Positions 17,748 through 26,594 of a stretch of 64,000 nt of DNA are shown here, piece after piece. The first letter of the stretch is position 1. Each line of letters begins with the position of its first letter. The notes under the pieces were generated by a model that saw only the letters and a program-made list of their open reading frames with translations, was not told the DNA's origin and ran no database searches. A program made the translations under genes and the position numbers. Origin of the DNA: Bacillota bacterium (GTDB lineage Bacteria > Bacillota > Clostridia > Oscillospirales > Ruminococcaceae); contig JAEZTV010000033.1 in assembly GCA_023421245.1 (NCBI GenBank), positions 156,856-220,855 on the forward strand, given 5' to 3'.

Positions 17748-18572
17748 TTAAAATTTATAAGTATCATTGTAAAAAACGGACATGCTTTTCATATATTCCC
17801 GCGGAGTCACACCGCATACAGACGTAAAGTCGTGAATAAAGTGCGACTGGTCGAAAAAACCTGCCTTTACAGCTATATCTGTAAAGCGCATATTTTTCTT
17901 TTGTAATAGTTGCAAAGCATAATTTACGCGCACAATTCGCGTAAATATTTTTGGGCTTGTTCCAATATACTGTAAAAATAAGCGTCGTATATGTTTTTCG
18001 CTGTAAAAAAACTCATAGGATAGGTCTCGTATGCTGATATCTCCGTTACATACCAAGATTTTATTTTTCATTGCTGCGATTATTTTCTCCGCATGAAAAT
18101 CTTCCAAACGATTTAGAAATAATGTATCAAGAGAGGTAATTAAAGTGTCAATTGATTCGGATTTCACCAGCTCGTTTTGAATTGCTTGCATAAGCGATTT
18201 ATCAATATCTTTTAGTTCAAACGATATATCAACAAACTGAGATTGATTTGCTCTTATAAGAGGGAACAAGCAACCGGAATGAAATTCAATGAGCAATAAA
18301 AACTCCATTTTATTCGCATAGTTTCCAACATCACAGATCTTTGTGTTTACACCTCGTAATGCGCCAAAAACAGCACGATCATCTGCGGATATTACCATCG
18401 TGGAGCTTGCCGAAGGTAAAATTAAATATCTATCCGGCATATTGTTCGGGAATGAAATTGTGTAACATGAGATATAGGGCCGCAACAAAGCATGCGGCGC
18501 AACATACAAAAAGTCGTCTCCGCGGCTTAATGATACTCCTTGATAACATTCTATATCTGCCTTTGAAATCAT
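17748..18572 (-). CDS. AraC family transcriptional regulator
   Basis: The protein is 274 residues from the ATG at 18572, which has AAAAGGA upstream; the longer frame lacks a site. The C-terminal third has two helix-turn-helix motifs, with the AraC signature ending FTDIAVKAGFFDQSHFIHDF. The N-terminal part resembles a cupin-like sensing domain (YISCYTISFPNN). The target is unknown; the VOC gene downstream and the divergent flavin reductase are candidates. Confidence 0.8.
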   Translation of the reverse strand: MISKADIECYQGVSLSRGDDFLYVAPHALLRPYISCYTISFPNNMPDRYLILPSASSTMVISADDRAVFGALRGVNTKICDVGNYANKMEFLLLIEFHSGCLFPLIRANQSQFVDISFELKDIDKSLMQAIQNELVKSESIDTLITSLDTLFLNRLEDFHAEKIIAAMKNKILVCNGDISIRDLSYEFFYSEKHIRRLFLQYIGTSPKIFTRIVRVNYALQLLQKKNMRFTDIAVKAGFFDQSHFIHDFTSVCGVTPREYMKSMSVFYNDTYKF

Positions 18573-18627
18573 TTTAATTATTCCTTTTACAAGCTGTATG
18601 GATAACAGTCCATCCCTTAACCACCTA

Positions 18628-18656
18628 ATAATACCACAGTATATTCTGTTAGCCAA
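18628..18656 (-). promoter_or_regulatory. Promoter of the AraC regulator gene
   Basis: On the minus strand TTGGCT (18651-18656) and TATTAT (18628-18633) are 17 bp apart. Confidence 0.45.
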
Positions 18657-18862
18657 GGTTGCCTGCCCTGCGGACGGCTGCACGATACGAGATAAGGGAT
18701 TCATACAGATGTATCGATGCCGCCGCACTGCTGTATTACGATTTGATTTTTGGGTAAGCTCCGATTATAATAAGATAATATCTATTTTGTAAAAACACGG
18801 CATACCTACGCTTGGTAACACCGGAATATGACTTGTTATACACCGAAAGGATGCATGCAATT

Positions 18863-19447
18863 ATGAGTAAAACAGTTTGGAAAGCCGGCACGCTGCTTGC
18901 CCCTGTGCCCCTTGCAATGGTATCGTGCGGCACCGTCGAGAAGCCGAACATCATTACCATCGGTTGGACGGGGATTCTCAATTCCCATCCTGCAATGACC
19001 TATATCTCGGTTCGGCCGTCGCGTTATTCCTACTCCATCATCAAGGAGTCGGGTGAGTTTGCAATTAACCTTACCACCACAGCGCTTGTGCGCGCGGCGG
19101 ATTTTTGCGGCGTAAAAAGCGGCGAGAAGATAGATAAATTTACAAAGATGCGGCTTACCCCCGCTCCGGCGTCGATTATCACCGCGCCTCTCATTGAAGA
19201 AAGCCCTGTAAATCTCGAGTGCCGCGTAACCGAAATTAAGCCGCTTGGTACGCACGATATGTTCTTAGCGGAGATTCTCTGTGTGAATGTGGATGAGCAG
19301 TATATCGACGACAAGGGCAAGCTGATGCTTGGCAAGTGCTCTCTTGCGGCATATTCACACGGCGAGTATTTTGCCCTCGGCAAGCGGCTGGGGACGTTTG
19401 GCTTTACGGTAAAAAAGAAGCCGAAGGTGAAAAAGGAGAGAAAATAA
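18863..19447 (+). CDS. Flavin reductase domain protein (FMN-binding split barrel)
   Basis: The 194-residue protein contains NIITIGWTGILNSHPAMTYI followed by SRYSYSIIKESGEFAINL, the FMN-binding core of the flavin reductase-like/DIM6 family. Clostridial members are often small flavoproteins with electron-transfer or reductase roles. The C-terminus is basic (KKKPKVKKERK). The start is uncertain between 18851 and 18863; AAAGG lies directly before the first and 12 bp before the second. Confidence 0.8.
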   Translation: MSKTVWKAGTLLAPVPLAMVSCGTVEKPNIITIGWTGILNSHPAMTYISVRPSRYSYSIIKESGEFAINLTTTALVRAADFCGVKSGEKIDKFTKMRLTPAPASIITAPLIEESPVNLECRVTEIKPLGTHDMFLAEILCVNVDEQYIDDKGKLMLGKCSLAAYSHGEYFALGKRLGTFGFTVKKKPKVKKERK

Positions 19448-19523
19448 GAGGTTTGTTCGGGCAGTAAACTATCGGTAGCAATCGCATACATTTTTGGTTG
19501 GGTTGCAACCGCCTATCCATTGC

Positions 19524-19904
19524 CTAAAATAAGTCAACCGCAAGCGGGGAATAATCGGCATCCAACGCTTCCAATGTGACGTCGATTTTGACAGTAAGCT
19601 TTTTGTCCGGCAATACACGCGCAATCACCTTGCTGCTGCTCATAAATCGTACAACGGCGACGCATTCCTCAGGGATTTTATCGTATATGCGTCCTGCGCT
19701 CATGCAACCCATCACCGTTGTGTATGGGCTGTTTGCAACATACCCAACCTTACCCAGCAATGGTGCCAAAACTACGATTGCCTCGTCGTCATAGGCATTG
19801 TCCGGCTCTTTTTTGAGCGTGATCAGCGAACCGATTTTGAAGGGCTGCATGCCAAAATAATGATTTAACCCCGTAATTGTGATATAGAGTTCCTTTTCAA
19901 ACAT
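19524..19904 (-). CDS. Stand-alone HIRAN-domain protein
   Basis: The 126-residue protein from the ATG at 19904 (AAAGGAGGAACC upstream) contains GLNHYFGMQPFKIGSLI and KEPDNAYDDEAIVVLAP, matching the HIRAN domain, which in SNF2-type helicases binds single-stranded or stalled DNA ends. Here it forms nearly the whole protein. Neighbours give no clue to function. Confidence 0.7.
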   Translation of the reverse strand: MFEKELYITITGLNHYFGMQPFKIGSLITLKKEPDNAYDDEAIVVLAPLLGKVGYVANSPYTTVMGCMSAGRIYDKIPEECVAVVRFMSSSKVIARVLPDKKLTVKIDVTLEALDADYSPLAVDLF

Positions 19905-20006
19905 AGCGGTTCCTCCTTTGGTGTCGGTATTTGGTAGGATCATCCTTCTACGCTGTCATTGTAGCAAAAGAATTGTCCCTTAGTACGGACTGTGATTTCG
20001 GGAAAC

Positions 20007-20048
20007 AACCTAAGAACGCCCCTGTGTACACAGGGGCGTTCTTAGGTT
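20007..20048. repeat. 42-bp perfect palindrome
   Basis: Two 21-base arms with no loop (left arm starts AACCTAAGAACGCC, centre GTGTACAC) lie between the HIRAN gene and the end of the sugar transporter operon. As RNA it would form a very stable hairpin. It has no real T-run, so it may be a terminator or a protein-binding or mobile remnant. Confidence 0.8.
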
Positions 20049-20090
20049 GAATAACGTTGCAGCAAAAAGAGAAACCCATAAAAGAAGGCA

Positions 20091-21158
20091 TTAGTTTTGT
20101 TTATTTTTACGCATTGTAAGCAAGCTTTGCAGCACAATGAAAAATGCAAGCAGTGAGGCAATGATAATTTTTGACCACCATGAGGAGAGATTGCCCTGAA
20201 ACGAAACAATTGTTTCTATCGTTGCCTTAATCAATACACCAAATAGTGTACCAAACACATTGCCAACACCGCCGGTAAGCGGCGTGCCTCCGATTACAGT
20301 CGCCGCGATTGCATCCATTTCAAAGTCTTTTGCAAGCTCGACAAACGCGCCGGTAGTATTCAGGCAAAACGCAATTCCTCCAAGGGCAGCTAAAAAGCCA
20401 TTGATGCTGTACACAATCAGTTTTGTGCGTTTGACATTCAGTCCCATGAGCATGGCGGACTGTTCGTTGCCGCCTACCGCATAGATGGAGCGACCGAATT
20501 TGCTATAACGCAACACCAAAAATGCCACTAAAAGAATAACAATCGCCAGAATTACAGTGGGATAGATATAGGGGTAAACTATCATGCCCTTTTTGTTGAG
20601 CACGCCGCCAAACGGCAGATACATCTTATGGTGAGCGATGGCAAGAAACGTCTTGTTAGTAATCGTGATCATTTCGAGGCTGATGACAGCGGTAAGGCCC
20701 CGGGCAAAAAACATACCGGCCAGTGTTACTATGAAAGGCTGCAACTTCAGGTATGCAATCAGCCACCCCTGAACCGTACCAAACATGATGCCAAACAGCA
20801 ACACCAATCCCATTGCCGCAATTGCGTCAATTTGCAGTTTTTCCATCATTGCGGCAAGCATCATGCAGGTAACCGCTATGACGGATCCAACCGAGATATC
20901 AATGCCCCCGACAATCAGAACCATTGTCATGCCAACCGCGGTGATAATCAGACCTGCGTTGCTGATAAACAGGTTTAAAAACACCTGCAGGTTGCCGAAA
21001 TTCTTGTCTTGAAAGGCGATTCGTCCGCCCATGTACATCAGAACAAACATTACAATGGTTACAACGAGCAGAAAATTGTGACCGAGCAGCACCTCTTTTA
21101 CCCGATGCATCTTCTTTACGGCTTCGGGGTTGCGCGCGGCAAGCGTTGTACGGCTCAT
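20091..21158 (-). CDS. Sugar ABC transporter permease (YjfF/RbsC-like)
   Basis: The 355-residue permease of the ribose/galactofuranose type has about ten membrane segments and the BPD_transp_2 motif VGGIDISVGSVIA. With the upstream permease it forms the channel of a YtfQRT/YjfF-like importer. Last gene of the operon; GGAGGG precedes the ATG and the upstream gene ends 1 bp away. Confidence 0.85.
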   Translation of the reverse strand: MSRTTLAARNPEAVKKMHRVKEVLLGHNFLLVVTIVMFVLMYMGGRIAFQDKNFGNLQVFLNLFISNAGLIITAVGMTMVLIVGGIDISVGSVIAVTCMMLAAMMEKLQIDAIAAMGLVLLFGIMFGTVQGWLIAYLKLQPFIVTLAGMFFARGLTAVISLEMITITNKTFLAIAHHKMYLPFGGVLNKKGMIVYPYIYPTVILAIVILLVAFLVLRYSKFGRSIYAVGGNEQSAMLMGLNVKRTKLIVYSINGFLAALGGIAFCLNTTGAFVELAKDFEMDAIAATVIGGTPLTGGVGNVFGTLFGVLIKATIETIVSFQGNLSSWWSKIIIASLLAFFIVLQSLLTMRKNKQN

Positions 21159-21159
21159 T

Positions 21160-22212
21160 TTAGTTTCCCTCCTCTGCGGACTTTGCCGATAAAGCGTTAC
21201 CCTTAATGGAGCGAATCCATTTTAAAAGTGCCGGAGATTGCAGTGCAACAATGATAATAACCACAATCGCCTTAAACAGCGGCAACTGATCAGCGGATAC
21301 CCGCATGGCATAAAGGGTTGTAGTCAGCGCCTGAATGGTAATTGCGCCAATCACACTGCCCATAAGCGAAAATTTACCGCCGGCCAGACTGTTGCCACCG
21401 ATTGCCACCGCAAGAATTGCGTCCAGCTCCGCGTATTTTCCAACATTATTTGCATCAATTGAGGCGGTACGTGAAACCGAGATCAGGCCTGCACAGGCGG
21501 CGCATACACCGCAAAATAAATAGGCGAAGAAAATAATAAGCTTTGAATTGAGGCCTACAAGGCGACTTGCTTTGCGATTGATGCCGATGGCTTGAATGTA
21601 CAGTCCAAACGCGGTTTTTTTCAGAACCACCCATGTAAGTAAAACCACAAACACCGCAATAAAACAAGGAGTTGGTATGGGCACGCCCGGCAGGAAGGAG
21701 CCGAGATATTGAAACTGGACGGGCTTTACGTAAAGGATGAAGCTGCCTGTTACAAGCTGCGCAATACCACGCCCTGCGGTAAGCAGAATGAGGGTGGCCA
21801 CCATGGGCTGCACCTTTATGTAAGAAACCAAAAAACCATTTACGCAGCCGCAAAGCGCGCCGATAAGCAGCGCAAGCAGCAGGCTTACGGCGTAAGGCAT
21901 CTGATAAACATCCCCGGTGCCGAGTGCCGCTACACACACCGCACCCGCCAACGCGCTTACCGCACCAACCGAGATGTCTGTTCCGCCGGAGGCGGCAGCT
22001 ACAAGTGTCATACCCACCGTGATGATAACAAGCCCGCTTGCACGATTTATGATATCGATGATATAGCCGTAAAAAACACCGTTTTGTATGGTGATTTGAA
22101 AAAAACTCGGCGTCTGAATCAGATTAACAATCAAAACCAGAGTAAGACAAAGCAGCGGTAAAAACAGTGGGAAACCAGTAATGCGTTTTACTGCTGAAGC
22201 TGTTGTTTTCAT
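21160..22212 (-). CDS. Sugar ABC transporter permease (YtfT-like)
   Basis: The 350-residue permease has the motif SGGTDISVGAVSALAG and about ten membrane segments. Its ATG overlaps the stop of the ATPase gene (ATGA), indicating coupling. It pairs with the following permease to form a heterodimeric channel. Confidence 0.85.
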   Translation of the reverse strand: MKTTASAVKRITGFPLFLPLLCLTLVLIVNLIQTPSFFQITIQNGVFYGYIIDIINRASGLVIITVGMTLVAAASGGTDISVGAVSALAGAVCVAALGTGDVYQMPYAVSLLLALLIGALCGCVNGFLVSYIKVQPMVATLILLTAGRGIAQLVTGSFILYVKPVQFQYLGSFLPGVPIPTPCFIAVFVVLLTWVVLKKTAFGLYIQAIGINRKASRLVGLNSKLIIFFAYLFCGVCAACAGLISVSRTASIDANNVGKYAELDAILAVAIGGNSLAGGKFSLMGSVIGAITIQALTTTLYAMRVSADQLPLFKAIVVIIIVALQSPALLKWIRSIKGNALSAKSAEEGN

Positions 22213-23726
22213 TGTACATTACCCCCTGCTATGGCTTTCATAATGTTATCCTGTGTAATATCCCCATCACCAAGCTCTCCTATTTTTACACAGTCACGCA
22301 TAATAATGATACGGTTGCAGGTGCGCACCATCTCTTCTATCTCGGACGAGATAAACATTACCGTCCGGCCCTGCGCCGAAAGGCTGACAACCAGTTTTTG
22401 AATCTCCGCCTTGGTTCCGACATCGATACCGCGGGTGGGTTCATCCAAGATTAAAAATTCCGGATTTGTCAGCAGCCATCTCGCAAGAACCACCTTTTGC
22501 TGATTACCGCCGCTTAGCTGTTTTACCAGGGTTTCACGATCTGCGGTTTTTATTTTGAGAATATCAATATACCGGTCGGTAAACTCCTCCTGCTCTTTTC
22601 GGTTCATCTGCTGAAAGGCACCTTTTCTGGCCTGAAGCGCAAGAATTATATTTTCGCGTACTGAAAGATCGGCAATAACACCTTCTTCTTTGCGGTTTTC
22701 AGGCAGAAAGGCCATCCCCGCCTTCATGGCGTCGAGCGGAGTGCGAATCTGCAGAACTTTGCCCTTTACCTTGAGCGCACCGCCTTTTGCAACATCTGCG
22801 CCGTAGATTGCTCTGGCAAGCTCGCTGCGTCCGGAACCAAGCAAACCGCCAAGCCCGATGACATCACCCTCATTGATTGTGATATCAAACGGCCTGATGC
22901 CGCTACTACTTTTTAAGCCCTGCGCCTCAATAATAGCTTGCGCACCGCCATTGCCGTTTGTATTGCCTTCGCGCCCTACTTCGGCTAGATTATCGAAGTC
23001 TTTTCCCAGCATTTTGGCAACAAGTTGCAACCGCGGCAGCAACTCCACCGCGTATTCTCCCACCAACTCGCCGTTTCGCAGAACCGTAATGCGGTCGCAC
23101 ACCTCGTACACCTGCTCGATGAAATGGGTTACAAATATGATGCCGATACCGCTTTTGCTAAGCTTGCGCATAATGACAAACAGCTTTTCAACCTCAGAAT
23201 CATCAAGGCTTGAGGTCGGTTCATCAAGGATAAGAACACGGCATGAGGTATTAACCGCCCTTGCAATCGCTACCATCTGCTGAATAGCGACCGAATAGTT
23301 GTCAAGTTTAATGGTCACATCGATATTAATATCAAGCTCGGCAAAGATCTTTACCGCTTTTTTGTTCATCGTTCTCCAATCGATGCTACCAAACCTTTTA
23401 GGCTCTCTGCCCAAAAACAGGTTTTCTGCAACTGAAAGGTTAGGGCACAGGTTGATCTCCTGATATACTGTGCTGATACCGTTTTGCTGTGCTTCATGAG
23501 GTGAGCGGTTGATCACCGGGCCGACGCTGCCTTCAATCTGTATTTCACCCGATTCAAACTCCTCTGCGCCGGTAAGCACCTTGATTAAGGTTGACTTGCC
23601 TGCACCGTTTTCCCCCATTAGAGCGTGAATTTCGCCCTTCCTGAGTGTAAAGTCGACATTATTGAGCGCACACACCCCAAGAAAATTTTTGGTAATCTGA
23701 CGCATGGTTAATATCTCGCTTGCCAA
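22209..23726 (-). CDS. Sugar ABC transporter ATP-binding protein (YtfR/RbsA-like, two ABC domains)
   Basis: The 505-residue protein has two fused ATPase halves: Walker A GENGAGKST with LDEPTSSLD, then GLLGSGRSE with signature QLSGGNQQKVVLARWL and LDEPTRGID. The second Walker A is degenerate, as usual for RbsA-like proteins. The start is a TTG at 23726 after GAGGTGA; an in-frame ATG at 23705 is the alternative. Confidence 0.85.
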   Translation of the reverse strand: MASEILTMRQITKNFLGVCALNNVDFTLRKGEIHALMGENGAGKSTLIKVLTGAEEFESGEIQIEGSVGPVINRSPHEAQQNGISTVYQEINLCPNLSVAENLFLGREPKRFGSIDWRTMNKKAVKIFAELDINIDVTIKLDNYSVAIQQMVAIARAVNTSCRVLILDEPTSSLDDSEVEKLFVIMRKLSKSGIGIIFVTHFIEQVYEVCDRITVLRNGELVGEYAVELLPRLQLVAKMLGKDFDNLAEVGREGNTNGNGGAQAIIEAQGLKSSSGIRPFDITINEGDVIGLGGLLGSGRSELARAIYGADVAKGGALKVKGKVLQIRTPLDAMKAGMAFLPENRKEEGVIADLSVRENIILALQARKGAFQQMNRKEQEEFTDRYIDILKIKTADRETLVKQLSGGNQQKVVLARWLLTNPEFLILDEPTRGIDVGTKAEIQKLVVSLSAQGRTVMFISSEIEEMVRTCNRIIIMRDCVKIGELGDGDITQDNIMKAIAGGNVQ

Positions 23727-23750
23727 TCATCTCACCTCTTTATAAATATC

Positions 23751-23783
23751 GCCGGAGAACCATCTGTAGTTTGGCTCTCCGGC
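23751..23783 (-). terminator. Hairpin between binding-protein and ATPase genes
   Basis: An 8-bp stem GCCGGAGA/TCTCCGGC extended by CCA/TGG lies in the intergenic gap. It has no strong T-run and probably stabilises the binding-protein mRNA or partly terminates transcription. Confidence 0.55.
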
Positions 23784-23814
23784 GGTTCTGCAGTTGTTTT
23801 ATATTCAGATGGAC

Positions 23815-24861
23815 TTAATATGCGCGGGTTTTGATAATTTCCGCAGCATCCGCCGCATAGAAGGTACCTTCTTCCACATACGCAATCTTATCAACCGCTT
23901 CGCCTTTTTCCAGCGCTTCAATCAAGCTGGCAACACGGGGGCCATGCAGCGGGTTGCATTCCACGTCCACATCGATATCGCCGGCGATCATCGCCTCAAA
24001 AGCTGCCTTAACCGCATCGAACGAAAGGATAGTGATGTCGCCGTTCGGTCCGCAGGTTTTGCCGGCGGCCTTAATTGCATTTACTGCGCCAAATGCCATG
24101 TTATCGTTTTCGGCGATTACAACATCAATATCCGGATAAGATTTCAAGAAGGACTCCATAACCTCCTGGCCCTTTTCCTGAGTAAAGTCGCCGGACTGTC
24201 TATCGAGCATCTTCCAGCTGGGGTGAGCGGTCATCTTCTCGGCAAATCCGTCGGTGCGGCCAATCTGAGCAGAGGAGCCCATGGTACCCTGAAGGGTAAC
24301 GATGTTTAGCTCTGCCGCGGGATCTACTCCCTTTGCTTTGAGTGCATTTTCAAGTGCTACCACCGCATCGTAGCCCTCTTGCTTGAAGTTGGAGCCAACC
24401 CAAGCGGTAAACAGGCTGTCATCAGCAGTTTCGATCATACGGTCAACTATAATAACCGGAATACCGGCATCCTTTGCCTCGCCTAACACGGTGTCCCATC
24501 CGGCCTCGGTGTTCGGGGCAAGTACTATGTAATCTACGTCTTTTTGGATGAAGTCACGAATTGCGGTAATCTGCTTTTCGGTTTTTTGCTGTGCATCAAC
24601 CATCTCAAACTTGTAGCCATTGGCCTCGGTAAAGGTTTCCTGCATTGACTTAGTGTTTGCCATGCGCCAATCAGACTCTGCGCCTACCTGAACAAACCCT
24701 ACATAGATAAGCTCGTTTGAGGGATCTGCGGGCGGAGTATCCGTTGTGTTATCCGCCGCAGGGGGTGTTGCAGGAGCAGCCGGAGCACTGGTACAGGCCG
24801 CAAAAGCAGCAAGCATAAATACAACCATAACCACCGCGGTTATTCTCTTAAAAAGCTTCAT
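23815..24861 (-). CDS. Furanose-type sugar-binding lipoprotein (YtfQ-like)
   Basis: The 348-residue lipoprotein has a signal peptide with the lipid-modified cysteine near C23 (LAAFAAC), then a Thr/Pro/Ala-rich linker and a periplasmic-binding type I fold. VGFVQVGAESDWRMANTKSM and VTLQGTMGSSAQIGR closely resemble E. coli YtfQ, which binds galactofuranose and related sugars. In this locus L-arabinofuranose or arabinose is a reasonable ligand (inference). GGAGG precedes; GTG at 24864 is a possible alternative start. Confidence 0.85.
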   Translation of the reverse strand: MKLFKRITAVVMVVFMLAAFAACTSAPAAPATPPAADNTTDTPPADPSNELIYVGFVQVGAESDWRMANTKSMQETFTEANGYKFEMVDAQQKTEKQITAIRDFIQKDVDYIVLAPNTEAGWDTVLGEAKDAGIPVIIVDRMIETADDSLFTAWVGSNFKQEGYDAVVALENALKAKGVDPAAELNIVTLQGTMGSSAQIGRTDGFAEKMTAHPSWKMLDRQSGDFTQEKGQEVMESFLKSYPDIDVVIAENDNMAFGAVNAIKAAGKTCGPNGDITILSFDAVKAAFEAMIAGDIDVDVECNPLHGPRVASLIEALEKGEAVDKIAYVEEGTFYAADAAEIIKTRAY

Positions 24862-25030
24862 CACATTTTGACCTCCACTTATTATTTATAAACCCCGTAT
24901 CGTCTTAGGTTTACAGCTTAATTATAAAAAATGGGAGCGGTTTGTTCAATTAACATTTTTTCTTATTTATTGTGTTTTTTTATTGATAAGAAAATTAGAT
25001 TGAATATTTTTTGAAACCGATGGCATTATT

Positions 25031-26506
25031 TTACGATTCTGATATACGGTATGGTATAAAAATCTGCACCCGAGTACCCCTGCCATAAACGGAGGAAAGC
25101 GACAGGCCGTATTTTTCGCCGAATTTCAACTTTATGCGCTCATTGACATTAAACAGGCCATACGAATCGCGTCTCGGTATATTGTTGGATTTTTCTTTTC
25201 TCTTAAGCTGATTTCTTACCGCGGCAAGCCGTTCCGGTGTCATACCAATCCCGTTATCCTCCACGGTAATGCGGATATCACCGTTCTTTTTGTGGGCGTA
25301 TATGTGAATAAGCCCTCTGCCCCTACGATTCTTAATTCCATGATAAAGCGCATTTTCCACCAGCGGCTGCAGCGTTATCTTGGGCATGACCGCATCTTTT
25401 ACCTCTTCTGCAATCTCGATTTTATAGTCGAGAATATCCTGATAGCGTACCTGCTGTATCTCAAGATAGCTGCGCACATGCTTTTCTTCCTCACGCAGCA
25501 TAAACATACCGTTGCCATGGTTGAGCGAGGTACGAAAAAAATCTGATAGCGAACCGACAATCTCAACAACCTCGCATTGCTTTCCCGCTTCTGCCAGCCA
25601 TATAATCGTGTCGAGGGTGTTGTATAAAAAATGCGGGTTAATCTGCGCCTGCAAAAGCTCAAGCTCTGCTTCACGCAGCGTGGTTTGGTCTTTCTGTATC
25701 GCCGAAAGCAGGTTTTGTATCTTCTCAATCATCATATTCAGCGACGTGGCAAGCATCTTTACTTCCGCACCGTGCACGGCATGCACCCGCACCGAAAGAT
25801 CGCCCTTTGCAACTTGATTGGTCACACTGTTAAAATGCTGTATTGGCTTTGCGATACTGTTTGGGATAATGACCGAAAGCAGCAGTGCCAATATCGTAAG
25901 CAGGGCAAACACAATCACACTGAAAAAAGTGATCTTCTCAAGGCTTTGCGAAACCTGCTGGCGAACTTGTGACATGCCTGTAGTTTCAAAGTATGTATAT
26001 TCGAGTACCGTTGATTGAATGAGCGCCGTAACCAGCTGCACGTCGTTTTCCCATATTAAAATATTCTCATCATAGTGTCCGCCCTCTATCTTGTTTGCTT
26101 CAATACGCCGAACATATTTCTCAAGATTATCTAAGAGCTTCATGATGCTTTGGGCACGGCGTTTGTTCTCCTTAATGGCGGTATTTTGAATTAAATCAGA
26201 TGCGATCTCGCGCGCTTGTATAATGTTTGTATAAGGGTTTTCCTCCTCAAATGTGGAATGACCCGCAATGAGCAGATAAATCTTATAATCAAATTCTTCT
26301 TTAAAATTAATGCTGAAACGCCCTGCTTCGGAGGCGTTGGCTATAATATGATCGTATTTTTGGTTGAAACTATAAATATTCAGGAAGAGGATGGTAAACA
26401 GAATAAAAAGCGGCACAATAATCAGGATCAGCGATAGCTGAATCTTTCGGTTTAGTTTAAGATCTCCAAAGTAATCACGGATGGTGTGCAGGATATGTAT
26501 TTTCAT
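25031..26506 (-). CDS. YesM-like sensor histidine kinase
   Basis: The 491-residue protein has membrane segments near 24-44 and 193-213 flanking an extracellular sensor region, a HAMP-like segment, and the HisKA_7TM/His_kinase core with phospho-acceptor H292 in NPHFLYNTLD. The ATP lid region ENALYHGI and EDNGIGM follow. It forms a pair with the YesN-like regulator upstream (88 bp gap) and precedes the sugar-binding lipoprotein gene, so it likely senses the extracellular sugar or the loaded binding protein. Confidence 0.88.
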   Translation of the reverse strand: MKIHILHTIRDYFGDLKLNRKIQLSLILIIVPLFILFTILFLNIYSFNQKYDHIIANASEAGRFSINFKEEFDYKIYLLIAGHSTFEEENPYTNIIQAREIASDLIQNTAIKENKRRAQSIMKLLDNLEKYVRRIEANKIEGGHYDENILIWENDVQLVTALIQSTVLEYTYFETTGMSQVRQQVSQSLEKITFFSVIVFALLTILALLLSVIIPNSIAKPIQHFNSVTNQVAKGDLSVRVHAVHGAEVKMLATSLNMMIEKIQNLLSAIQKDQTTLREAELELLQAQINPHFLYNTLDTIIWLAEAGKQCEVVEIVGSLSDFFRTSLNHGNGMFMLREEEKHVRSYLEIQQVRYQDILDYKIEIAEEVKDAVMPKITLQPLVENALYHGIKNRRGRGLIHIYAHKKNGDIRITVEDNGIGMTPERLAAVRNQLKRKEKSNNIPRRDSYGLFNVNERIKLKFGEKYGLSLSSVYGRGTRVQIFIPYRISES

Positions 26507-26594
26507 AGCGTTCCCTCCTACGATGTTCGTGCGCTATAATATCCGTCGTTTAAAACATGTATAAGCTTTTGATACAGAGCAATCTAAGCCCTGT

